This document shows, piece after piece, positions 1 to 7,029 of a DNA stretch of 64,000 bases. Position numbers and translations under genes: made by a program. The DNA lies in assembly GCA_020426325.1 (NCBI GenBank), contig JAGQQG010000001.1, forward strand, positions 1 to 64,000. The letters run 5' to 3'. Each line of letters begins with the position of its first letter. Position 1 is the first letter of the stretch. The notes beneath the pieces are model-generated. The model was not told the DNA's origin and made no database searches. It worked only from the letters and a program-made list of their open reading frames with translations. The stretch is from Planctomycetaceae bacterium. GTDB taxonomy: Bacteria; Planctomycetota; Planctomycetia; Planctomycetales; Planctomycetaceae.

Positions 1-2
1 CC

Positions 3-470
3 GTGGCCGGAGATGCTGCAGTCGTCACGACGCCCGCTGCGGATGCAGCCGCCGTCACCACCCCGGCCGAAGCGGCCATCGCCACCGACGCAGCTGCAAC
101 TCCCGCGACGGCTCCGGAGATTGCTGCCCCCGTCGTCGCCGATCCCGCGACTGCCGATCCGGCTGCTCCTCAAGCCGACCTGCCCGTCGACGCTCCGGCT
201 CAGTCGGAACTCGACCCGTTGCTCGGCCTGTGGGTCAACGAGAACGACAGCCCGGATCAGCCAATCGCCAAGATCAACCTCGTCGACACCAAGACCGCCC
301 AGGTGACCGTCAACACGGCTCTTGGTCAGACGGAAGTCACGAAGTCCTTCGCCCTGGAAGACGGCACCGTCAAACTCGACGGAGCCGCCATCGGCACGGT
401 GGTCAGTGCAGACGCCAACAAAGTCGTCCTCAACTCCAACGGCAGCGACATCACCCTCATCCGCCCGTAA
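3..470 (+). CDS. Ala/Pro-rich protein with a small C-terminal domain (5' end cut by window)
   Basis: The frame is open from base 3 and probably continues upstream, so this is only the C-terminal part. About 65 residues are low-complexity Ala/Pro/Thr/Asp sequence, as in exported or envelope linkers. A compact domain of about 85 residues follows, beginning LDPLLGLWVNEND and rich in alternating Val/Thr stretches that suggest beta-strands. I recognise no family. A strong hairpin terminator lies 28 bases after the stop, so this gene ends its transcript. The first possible start is the GTG at base 3, but nothing supports it as the true start. Confidence 0.6.
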   Translation: MAGDAAVVTTPAADAAAVTTPAEAAIATDAAATPATAPEIAAPVVADPATADPAAPQADLPVDAPAQSELDPLLGLWVNENDSPDQPIAKINLVDTKTAQVTVNTALGQTEVTKSFALEDGTVKLDGAAIGTVVSADANKVVLNSNGSDITLIRP

Positions 471-497
471 CCGAGATCGACATCACAAACCCCATCA

Positions 498-534
498 GCA
501 CCCCGGCTGCCCCAAAAGCAACCGGGGTGCTTTG
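498..534 (+). terminator. Rho-independent terminator after the first gene
   Basis: A perfect 9-bp GC-rich stem (GCACCCCGG at 498-506 with CCGGGGTGC at 522-530) encloses a 15-base loop and is followed by TTTG. It sits 28 bases past the stop at 470 and ahead of mutY, so mutY is probably transcribed from its own promoter. Confidence 0.75.
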
Positions 535-600
535 CTGCGCGGGGATCACGAGTACACTGGGGTCACCCCGGATGTTCATCCCTGAAATGAAGTCGTACTC

Positions 601-1704
601 ATGGACCTGGCTGCCGCCTTCTCCGCCGACAAGTTGTCGATCCTGCGAAGAAATCTCCGTCGCTGGTACGGAAAGCATGGCAGGCATCTTCCGTGGCGGG
701 CAGCGGGCGATCCGTACCGGGTCTGGATCAGTGAGATTATGCTGCAGCAGACGACAGTGACGGCTGTGATCCCTTATTACGAACGATTCCTGGCTCGATT
801 TCCTGATCTCCAGACTCTCGCAGAGGCCCCCGAACAGGAGGTCCTGCGACTGTGGGAAGGTCTCGGCTACTACAGCCGGGCACGCAACATCCACAAAACG
901 GCCCGCAAACTCTGCCATGAACGAGGGGGCAACTTTCCTCGACACCTCGACGAACTGTTGGCGCTGCCGGGGATCGGTCGTTACACAGCTGGTGCGATCG
1001 CTTCGTTTGCTTTTAACCAATCCGCTCCGATCGTCGAAGCCAACACGCTACGACTTTACTGTCGGCTCCTTGGCTACGAGGGAGATCCACGGTCGACAGA
1101 GGGCCAGCGGCTGCTCTGGGAGTTTGCAGAGCGACTCGTACCGTCCCAAAAGCCTGGCGAATTCAATCAGGCACTGATGGACCTCGGAGCAACTGTCTGC
1201 ACGCCGACTGAGCCAAAATGTCCGTCGTGCCCTCTTCGATCGATCTGCCATGCATTTCAGCAGGGACGTCAACACGAGATTCCACGTCTCGTCAAACGAG
1301 TCGCCATGACCGAAGTGACGGAAGCATCCGTCGCTGTCCGCAAGCAGGGGACATTCCTTCTCCGACAAAGGCGTGACGAAGAACGCTGGGCCGGCATGTG
1401 GGATTTCCCTCGTTTCGAATTCGATGACGACCTCAACAAAGCGACGCTTTCCCGGCTGGCGCAGAGTTTACGGAAACTCACTGGAATTGAGGCTCGTGAA
1501 CTCCAGCGAGTAGAGACAATCCGGCACACTGTCACGCGCTATCGCATTACGCTCCATTGTCTGAGCGCGGAGTTTGTCTCCGGTCGATTGCTGTGTAAGG
1601 ACTCGCCCATGAAATGGATTAGCCCACGACAATTCGAGGACCTGGCCCTTTCGATGACCGCACGAAAGTTCGCTCGCTTGCTCACCAAGGGAACGAATCA
1701 GTAG
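601..1704 (+). CDS. mutY: A/G-specific adenine DNA glycosylase MutY
   Basis: MutY removes adenine mispaired with 8-oxoguanine in base-excision repair. Visible signatures are WISEIMLQQT with the catalytic Glu at residue 45, the helix-hairpin-helix LPGIGRYTAGAI at 122-133, and the four-cysteine iron-sulfur loop C200-x6-C207-x2-C210-x5-C216. Residues from about 230 form the NUDIX-like region that reads 8-oxoguanine. The length of 367 residues is normal. One oddity: the position of the second catalytic Asp of E. coli MutY (Asp138, in LDGNVKR) reads VEANTLR here, so Glu146 replaces Asp. The gene converges on the ybjQ-like gene with only 6 bases between stops. The family call is very secure; the ATG at 601 has no clear ribosome-binding site. 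Confidence 0.95.
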   Translation: MDLAAAFSADKLSILRRNLRRWYGKHGRHLPWRAAGDPYRVWISEIMLQQTTVTAVIPYYERFLARFPDLQTLAEAPEQEVLRLWEGLGYYSRARNIHKTARKLCHERGGNFPRHLDELLALPGIGRYTAGAIASFAFNQSAPIVEANTLRLYCRLLGYEGDPRSTEGQRLLWEFAERLVPSQKPGEFNQALMDLGATVCTPTEPKCPSCPLRSICHAFQQGRQHEIPRLVKRVAMTEVTEASVAVRKQGTFLLRQRRDEERWAGMWDFPRFEFDDDLNKATLSRLAQSLRKLTGIEARELQRVETIRHTVTRYRITLHCLSAEFVSGRLLCKDSPMKWISPRQFEDLALSMTARKFARLLTKGTNQ

Positions 1705-1710
1705 GCCGTG

Positions 1711-2034
1711 TCAGATCACCACGGCTGTCCCGCTCGCGCTGACCATCAGCATGTTTCCACCTTTGCCGATGCCGATCGTCTCGTAGTCGAGGTCGACTCC
1801 CACGACGGCGTTTGCACCGAGTTGATGAGCCTGATGGCACATTTCCTCAATCGCAATGTGTTTCGCCTTCCTCAACTCCTCTTCGTACGCGGCCGAACGC
1901 CCGCCCACGATGTCGCGAATACTGGCAAAGAAGTCCTTGAAGATATTCGCTCCGAGAATGGCCTCTCCGCTCACGAGGCCGTGATATTCCTGAATCGGAT
2001 GGTTCTCAACAGTCGGAGTCGTGGAAACGAGCAT
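1711..2034 (-). CDS. YbjQ family (UPF0145) putative heavy-metal-binding protein
   Basis: The product has 107 residues with the family's conserved elements: an N-terminal strand with [20 protein letters not shown], a central [14 protein letters not shown] helix, and the C-terminal [16 protein letters not shown] with a closing beta-strand. Members form pentameric rings; their role is unknown and metal binding was only proposed. The longer frame reaches 2091, but the ATG at 2034 has AGGAG at 2041-2045 (as CTCCT on the plus strand) six bases upstream, and the product then begins as family members do. The gene is alone and convergent with mutY. Confidence 0.88.
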   Translation of the reverse strand: MLVSTTPTVENHPIQEYHGLVSGEAILGANIFKDFFASIRDIVGGRSAAYEEELRKAKHIAIEEMCHQAHQLGANAVVGVDLDYETIGIGKGGNMLMVSASGTAVVI

Positions 2035-2407
2035 GGGACACTCCTGAGTTGGCGGATCGAAAAACGTCTGGACCCAGACGTTGGGAATCATACGTAGTTC
2101 CGGGCGAAGTGGATCACAAAAATCTCAGCCCTCGGTTAAAGCCTAGGGACATCATCTGCGGGACCAAACAAGACAGATCGAGAACAGATCAATTGGGGCA
2201 TCCGTCTCAAAAGCAACAGACTGTCTCTCCGTGACTTTGAACTCATGTGTCTGGGAGCAGGCATTGTGGCACGACGCTCCGCGTCGTGAAATCACGGCAC
2301 GGAGTGCCGTGCCACACTCTTTGAGCGAGACGATGTCACCCCCATTCCTTGCAGTCTCCATAGAGAGAGATTTGTGCCGGCTCTCGGGTGCAGACTATCA
2401 TCGCTGG
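2035..2407. other. 373-base stretch between divergent genes, no gene
   Basis: This stretch separates the ybjQ-like gene (minus) from comB (plus). It should hold both promoters, but I see no convincing -35/-10 pair. The comB frame stays open back to 2231, but that part is a read-through of the palindromic repeat at 2267-2314 and is unlikely to be coding. Confidence 0.5.
2267..2314. repeat. Pair of adjacent palindromes, probable dispersed intergenic repeat
   Basis: Two perfect hairpins lie side by side: CACGACGC-TCC-GCGTCGTG at 2270-2288 and GGCACGG-AGTG-CCGTGCC at 2296-2313. The second is nearly a variant of the first. The arrangement looks like a REP-type extragenic palindrome cluster rather than a terminator, because there is no T-run and no gene end nearby. 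Confidence 0.6.
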
Positions 2408-3139
2408 ATGTCACCCAATGTTTCTGTCCACATGTTACCTGCCTTGATGCCGGAGGGCTGTCTTGAGGGGAGCGTGGCCGTCATCATCGACATCCTGCGG
2501 GCGTCGACGACCATCGTGCACGCCCTCGCCCACGGAGCAACCTCCGTCATCCCCTGTGCGTTGGTCGAAGAGGCCCGCACTGCCGCATCTCAGTACGAGC
2601 GAGGCCATATTCTGCTCGGGGGCGAACGCAGCGGCCAGCTCATCGAAGGCTTCGATCTCGACAACTCGCCGCTGGCCTATACGCCCGAAGTCGTCTCGGG
2701 CCGGACGATCGCCTTCACGACGACAAACGGCACGCGGGCCCTCCGTGCCTGTGAACAGGCAGGCCGCGTCCTGATCGGGGCCTTTGTGAACAAAAGTGCC
2801 CTCCTGCGTGTCTTGAAAGAAGACGGACGTCCTGTGCATCTGGTCTGTGCCGGCACGGATGGACACCTGACCGCTGAGGACATCCTCTTCGCGGGAGCCA
2901 TCGCTGCCGAACTCAATCCACAATCACCTGATGTTCAAACCCAAATGGCGATCGACTACGATCGCTCCCATTCCAAAGATGACCAGACGTTTCGAGAGAC
3001 GATTCGAACCAGTCGGGGGGGGCAAAACCTGCTCAGGCTCGGCCTCGATGCGGATGTCGCTCGGGCCTCAGAGTCCGATCTGTTCGGCATCGTCCCGGAA
3101 TGGTCACGCGAGACGAACATGATCACCATAAAGAATTGA
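2408..3139 (+). CDS. comB: 2-phosphosulfolactate phosphatase family protein (ComB)
   Basis: ComB hydrolyses 2-phosphosulfolactate to sulfolactate in coenzyme M synthesis in methanogens; bacterial homologues are widespread and their substrate is less certain. The product shows the family pattern: VIIDILRASTTIVHAL near the N-terminus, an LLGGERSGQLIEGFDLDNSP block in the middle, and TTTNGTRAL followed by VCAGTDG and AEDILFAGAI. With the ATG at 2408 it has 243 residues, the usual size. The frame extends to 2231, but that part translates a palindromic repeat. I saw no other coenzyme M genes here, so a role in sulfonate or general phosphate-ester metabolism is open. Confidence 0.85.
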   Translation: MSPNVSVHMLPALMPEGCLEGSVAVIIDILRASTTIVHALAHGATSVIPCALVEEARTAASQYERGHILLGGERSGQLIEGFDLDNSPLAYTPEVVSGRTIAFTTTNGTRALRACEQAGRVLIGAFVNKSALLRVLKEDGRPVHLVCAGTDGHLTAEDILFAGAIAAELNPQSPDVQTQMAIDYDRSHSKDDQTFRETIRTSRGGQNLLRLGLDADVARASESDLFGIVPEWSRETNMITIKN

Positions 3140-3144
3140 ACAGC

Positions 3145-3214
3145 CCAGGCGCCGAGCACGCCAGGATATTACCATCAAAAGCTTTTCTGTCCTTGGCGCT
3201 CCTGGCGTCCTGGC
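3145..3214. repeat. Imperfect inverted repeat between comB and glyQS
   Basis: The arms at 3145-3166 and 3190-3214 are imperfect reverse complements built from CCAGG, CGCC and GCCA words, with an AT-rich loop containing ATCAAAAGC between them. It may act as a terminator for comB or be a decayed copy of a dispersed intergenic repeat. There is no clear T-run after the second arm. Confidence 0.4.
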
Positions 3215-3241
3215 GATTAACCCAAACAAAGAATCCAACCC

Positions 3242-4960
3242 ATGTCCAAAGACTCCGACAACTCCAACCAGATGGACAAAATCGTCGCTCTCTGTAAACG
3301 CAAGGGGTTCATCTTTCAGAACTCCGAAATCTACGGCGGCCAGAACGGTTTCTGGGATTACGGTCCGCTGGGCGTCGAGCTCAAACGGAACGTCCGCGAG
3401 GCGTGGTGGCAGGACATGGTCAACCGGCATGACCCGCTGGATGCTCCGGAGGGGGCTCCGAGCGCGTTCCAGATGGTGGGTGTCGATACGGCCATCATCA
3501 TGCACCCCCAAGTCTGGAAGTGCAGCGGCCACTACGACCTGTTCGTCGACAAGATGGTCGACTGCAAGCAGTGCAAAAGCCGATACCGTGCGGATCACCT
3601 GCGTGTTGTTGTTGGTAGAGGTTATCACACTCCGGGCGAGTATTCAGACGGCGATCCTGTCCTCGCAGTTTGTACATACATGCCAGGTTCGGAGGAAGCT
3701 GATTTGTCTGTTGGCAAGATTGCGCGGCTGTCGAAAGACCTTGATAAGCTTGCCAAAGAGCATGGTTTGTCTCCCTCTGCTGTCAAGCTTCCAGAAGCAC
3801 GTGTCGATGTCCCATTCATCGAATACCTGAGTTGGTTGAAGGAAGGTCTCTCTGAGGTCTCACCAACATGTCCCAAAGCAGGCTGCAACGGCGAACTCAC
3901 CGAGCCGCGTGACTTCAACCTGATGTTCAAAACGATCGTCGGCGCACTGGGCACTGAGGATGATGCGGCCTTCCTCCGTCCGGAGACGGCTCAGGGCATC
4001 TTTGTGAACTTCAAGAATGTCGTCGACAGCAGCCGGGTGAAGGTGCCGTTCGGCGTCGCTCAGATCGGTAAGAGCTTTCGCAACGAGATCACCCCCCGCA
4101 ACTTCACATTCCGCTCGCGGGAGTTCGAGCAGATGGAGATCGAGTTCTTCTGCCATCCCGACTCGTCACAGCAGTGGTATCAGTATTGGCGAGACCGTCG
4201 GTTTGCGTGGTACACATCGCTCGGCATCGGCAGCGAACGCCTCACACTCCGCGATCACGATGCCGACGAACTCTCGCACTACTCCGTCGGCACGGCAGAC
4301 ATCGAGTACCAGTTTCCCTTCATGGCCGAGGGTGAGTTTGGCGAGTTGGAAGGCATTGCCCACCGGGGTGATTTCGATCTCCGCTCGCACATGGAAGGCA
4401 AACTCATGGCGAAGGACGGCAAGCTTGAAGTCCAGCTCGACGAGCACGGCCAGCCCAAATGGCGAGGCAGCGGCAAGGACCTCACCTACTTCGACGATCA
4501 GGCGAAGGAACGCTTCACGCCTCACGTCATCGAACCCTCAGCCGGTGCTGACCGGGCAACGCTGGCGTTCATCTGCGAGGCGTACTACGAGGACGAACAG
4601 CCGGACGAGAAAGGCGAGATGCAGTCCCGCACGGTGATGCGGTTCCATCCGCGACTGGCACCGGTGAAGGTGGCCGTCCTGCCTCTCATTAAGAAAGCCG
4701 GCATGCCGGAGAAGGCCAAGCAATTGTTCCGCGACCTCAAGTCAGCGGGCATCGCTGCCCAGTACGACGAACAGGCTGCCATCGGCCGCCGCTACCGCCG
4801 CCAGGACGAAATCGGCACCCCCTGGTGCATCACCATCGACGGCCAAACGGTCGACGAAGACAACACCGTCACCCTCCGCGACCGCGACACTCTGGAGCAG
4901 GTCCGGTTGCCGATAGAAGAGGTGGTCAACGAAATCTCGAATCGGTTACGATCTCAGTAA
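3242..4960 (+). CDS. glyQS: Glycine--tRNA ligase, single-chain dimeric type
   Basis: This class II enzyme charges tRNA-Gly with glycine. The 572-residue product begins with the family's KIVALCKRKGFIFQNSEIYG and GFWDYGPLG elements. It has motif 2 in FRNEITPRNFTFRSREFEQM, motif 3 near ADRATLAFICEAY, and a C-terminal anticodon-binding domain from about residue 465. A zinc-site-like Cys pattern is seen in DCKQCKSRYRADH and in CPKAGC about 100 residues later. The stretch between them (residues about 118-212) is long and uses different codons from the rest of the gene. This type is the archaeal/eukaryotic-like form found in many bacteria, not the alpha2-beta2 GlyQ/GlyS form. Confidence 0.95.
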   Translation: MSKDSDNSNQMDKIVALCKRKGFIFQNSEIYGGQNGFWDYGPLGVELKRNVREAWWQDMVNRHDPLDAPEGAPSAFQMVGVDTAIIMHPQVWKCSGHYDLFVDKMVDCKQCKSRYRADHLRVVVGRGYHTPGEYSDGDPVLAVCTYMPGSEEADLSVGKIARLSKDLDKLAKEHGLSPSAVKLPEARVDVPFIEYLSWLKEGLSEVSPTCPKAGCNGELTEPRDFNLMFKTIVGALGTEDDAAFLRPETAQGIFVNFKNVVDSSRVKVPFGVAQIGKSFRNEITPRNFTFRSREFEQMEIEFFCHPDSSQQWYQYWRDRRFAWYTSLGIGSERLTLRDHDADELSHYSVGTADIEYQFPFMAEGEFGELEGIAHRGDFDLRSHMEGKLMAKDGKLEVQLDEHGQPKWRGSGKDLTYFDDQAKERFTPHVIEPSAGADRATLAFICEAYYEDEQPDEKGEMQSRTVMRFHPRLAPVKVAVLPLIKKAGMPEKAKQLFRDLKSAGIAAQYDEQAAIGRRYRRQDEIGTPWCITIDGQTVDEDNTVTLRDRDTLEQVRLPIEEVVNEISNRLRSQ

Positions 4961-4996
4961 GTTCCAGGCAATCGACTCGACAGACAGGTGAATCCC

Positions 4997-5221
4997 GTGA
5001 AAGACTGGACAGAATGCGACGCAGTCGAACGGCACCCACACGTCGTGAGTGGAGCATGGGTCTTCAAGGGAACTCGCGTCCCTGTCTCGGCCCTCTTCGA
5101 GAATCTGCGAGACGGTGCATCCGTCGACGAGTTTCTGGAATGGTTCCCCGGCGTCACTCGTGATCAGGTGGAAGGCGTACTCAATCACGAGATTGAAACC
5201 GCTGAAGCAAACACCCCGTGA
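4997..5221 (+). CDS. DUF433 family antitoxin
   Basis: This small protein of about 74 residues has the DUF433 pattern: a PHVVSGAWVFKGTRVPVSALF strand-turn-strand, then ASVDEFLEWFPGVTRDQVEGVL, a winged-helix-like fold. Such proteins pair with PIN-like toxins as antitoxins and probably bind their own promoter. The GTG at 4997 is preferred because AGGTG at 4986-4990 lies six bases upstream; a GTG at 4988 is the alternative and adds three residues. The stop overlaps the next start in GTGA, so the pair is translationally coupled. Confidence 0.85.
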   Translation: MKDWTECDAVERHPHVVSGAWVFKGTRVPVSALFENLRDGASVDEFLEWFPGVTRDQVEGVLNHEIETAEANTP

Positions 5222-5538
5222 AACTGTTGTTCGATCAGGGAACCCCGGCACCGTTACGAAATCATCTTGATGGCCACGACCTCACCACCGTCTACGAAGC
5301 TGGCTGGTCCCAACTGGAAAACGGCGACCTGCTCGAAGCAGCCGAGAAAGACGGCTACGACGTGCTGATCACGACCGACCAGAATCTGAAGTATCAACAG
5401 AACCTGTCAGACCGCACCATTGCGATCATCGTCCTCAAGTCAACTTCATGGCCATTGATTCAGAATGTCGTTACACACATCGTTGATGCCGTCAACGGAT
5501 CATCACCGGGCGACTATCTGGAGATTAGCATTCAGTAG
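5218..5538 (+). CDS. DUF5615 family PIN-like toxin
   Basis: The product has 106 residues and begins MKLLFDQGTP, with the first PIN-type acidic residue at Asp6, followed by LRNHLDGHDLTTVYEAGW and DVLITTDQNLKYQQNL, which carries a second conserved Asp. These are the marks of the DUF5615 branch of the PIN-like fold, expected to act as an RNase toxin. It starts at a GTG that overlaps the DUF433 stop by four bases, the classic order of antitoxin then toxin. Activity on RNA is inferred from the family only. Confidence 0.85.
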   Translation: MKLLFDQGTPAPLRNHLDGHDLTTVYEAGWSQLENGDLLEAAEKDGYDVLITTDQNLKYQQNLSDRTIAIIVLKSTSWPLIQNVVTHIVDAVNGSSPGDYLEISIQ

Positions 5539-5590
5539 CTGGATATCATGACCAGCACCAGCACCAGAATCAGATCAGCCCATCTGGCAA

Positions 5591-5645
5591 TCACCCCACA
5601 CGCGGTGACTCATTCGTGGAGGTGCAAATCCCAATCGGGGATTTG
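5591..5645. repeat. Two tandem hairpins downstream of the toxin gene
   Basis: TCACC (5591-5595) can pair with GGTGA (5604-5608). A perfect 8-bp stem CAAATCCC (5625-5632) / GGGATTTG (5638-5645) with loop AATCG follows. No T-run follows, so termination is uncertain; this may be structured leader RNA of the next gene. Confidence 0.35.
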
Positions 5646-5724
5646 GTGGGAGATTGAGCGAAGATTGCACTTGTAGCGGACCAGGATTCGATCCCTGTGC
5701 ACAAGACAGAACAGCGGAGAACTC

Positions 5725-6522
5725 ATGAATCTACGGCAGTGGTTCCGCCTTCGCGGTCTTGATTCAAAGCGAGCCAAGTACAGAGACGTTTGTCAACGAC
5801 TCGACGAGTTCTGGCATCAACTGACACCCAGACTTTGCGAGGGCGCCACGACCTACGAACTCGCCGGTCATGCATCGGAGATCATTTCATCATTGGGGTG
5901 TGAAGCACTCTTTCCGAATCTGAAACGGTTCGCTTTTCCAAGCGTCATTACGACTTCCGTGAACAACCAAGTTGTAAACGGCATACCATCAAACTACTCA
6001 CTCCAAGCTGGAGACATCATCTCAATCGGCGCTGGAATCGGTCGACATTCGGCACTCGTGGAACAAACTTGGACTTTCGGAATAGGAGATATCTCCACAG
6101 CAAATGAAGCGTTGTGTGACGGAGTTGTTACTGCACTCGATAACGTAGTATCAATCGTTCAACCGGGAATTACAGTACGTCAGATATCCGAGACAATTGA
6201 GGCATCGCTGATTTCAACTGGTCTGAGTCCGAACGACGAATTCCAAGGACACGGCATTGGACGCCGACTGCACGTGAGACCTGGGATCCCATGTTGCACA
6301 GCTGTGCCCAATCGTTGCGAGAACGACATCTTACGAATTGGGCAGGTTCTTAGTATTCACGTCATAGCTCACTCCGGAGGAAAACGAATCGAGTCTGAGT
6401 GGGACAACCATTGGTGTTATAGAACTTCTGATGGCTCCAATGCTGCCAATTACTCACACATCGTGTTGATTGAGTCCGAGGCATCGCTTCGCCTTTCAGC
6501 GGCACCCACAACGCATGAATAA
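5725..6522 (+). CDS. Methionine-aminopeptidase-like (M24 fold) protein lacking most metal ligands
   Basis: The 265-residue product aligns along its length with type I methionine aminopeptidase, with clear landmarks NQVVNGIP, LQAGDIISIG, QPGITVRQI and QGHGIGRRLHVRPG. By my alignment to E. coli MetAP, four of five metal ligands are changed: Asp97 is Gly102, Asp108 is Glu113, Glu204 is His212 and Glu235 is Ser244. His171 is kept as His176. The substrate-site His79 is Asn85, while His178 is kept as His183. It is therefore probably not an ordinary peptidase and may be a binding protein or a pseudoenzyme. Its codons are AT-richer than those of its neighbours, and it lies between a toxin-antitoxin pair and a transposase remnant, which suggests an acquired accessory gene. 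Confidence 0.8.
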   Translation: MNLRQWFRLRGLDSKRAKYRDVCQRLDEFWHQLTPRLCEGATTYELAGHASEIISSLGCEALFPNLKRFAFPSVITTSVNNQVVNGIPSNYSLQAGDIISIGAGIGRHSALVEQTWTFGIGDISTANEALCDGVVTALDNVVSIVQPGITVRQISETIEASLISTGLSPNDEFQGHGIGRRLHVRPGIPCCTAVPNRCENDILRIGQVLSIHVIAHSGGKRIESEWDNHWCYRTSDGSNAANYSHIVLIESEASLRLSAAPTTHE

Positions 6523-6629
6523 GGTGCGAACTGTTGCAGTTTCCCCGAAGTCCATGAGCTTGAGATCGTTGGCGGCTGCGAGATTCCGCTTCCTGACGGG
6601 CGCGGCTGGTGGGTGTGAGAGGAGTTGGG

Positions 6630-6842
6630 ATGTCTGAACCTTTGGCGTTCTTTTTGACTTGGATGACCTATGGAACCTGGTTGCCCGGGGATGAGCGGGG
6701 GTGGGGGGATGATCGGTTGCGGCGGGCGGCACTGGCATTGCGTCGTGTGGCGGAAGTGACGCTTTCACAGTCGTCTGTCGTGCTCATGAAAACACAACAG
6801 TCGATCGTCGTGCAAAGTGTGAGAGAATCAAAAGACGGGTGA
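6630..6842 (+). pseudogene. Truncated REP-associated (IS200-like) tyrosine transposase
   Basis: The frame begins MSEPLAFFLTWMTYGTWLPGDERGW, the N-terminus I associate with planctomycete REP-type Y1 transposases. It has GAGGAG upstream of the ATG at 6630. After about 55 residues the resemblance fades and the frame stops at 6842. The HUH histidine pair and the tyrosine helix, which need a protein of about 200 residues, are missing. Bases 6843-7017 hold no recognisable continuation. The upstream 6550-6620 segment looks like repeat DNA flanking such elements. I read this as a decayed single-copy transposase. Confidence 0.6.
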
Positions 6843-7029
6843 ACTCGCTCGTCCTGACTGCATTGCCGTCTGCGAACAGGTCCCTCGGGGCTCGGACGAC
6901 GGATCATCGTCCAGTGCCTTCATGGATGAGGCACCGCCAAAGCGATACGATGAGTTCTCTCGATTGTTGAGGTTGGCGATCGATGATGAACAAGGGCACG
7001 AATGATGCCTGATTCGTTTGGCGAAATGC

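Noticed and set aside
2231..2407. An N-terminal extension of ComB by 59 residues
   Set aside because: It translates a palindromic repeat and has no counterpart in the family.
5690..5715. A tRNA-like T-arm (GATTCGATCC within a weak stem)
   Set aside because: No matching acceptor, D-arm or anticodon arm is found upstream, and the base at the position of the conserved G53 is wrong.
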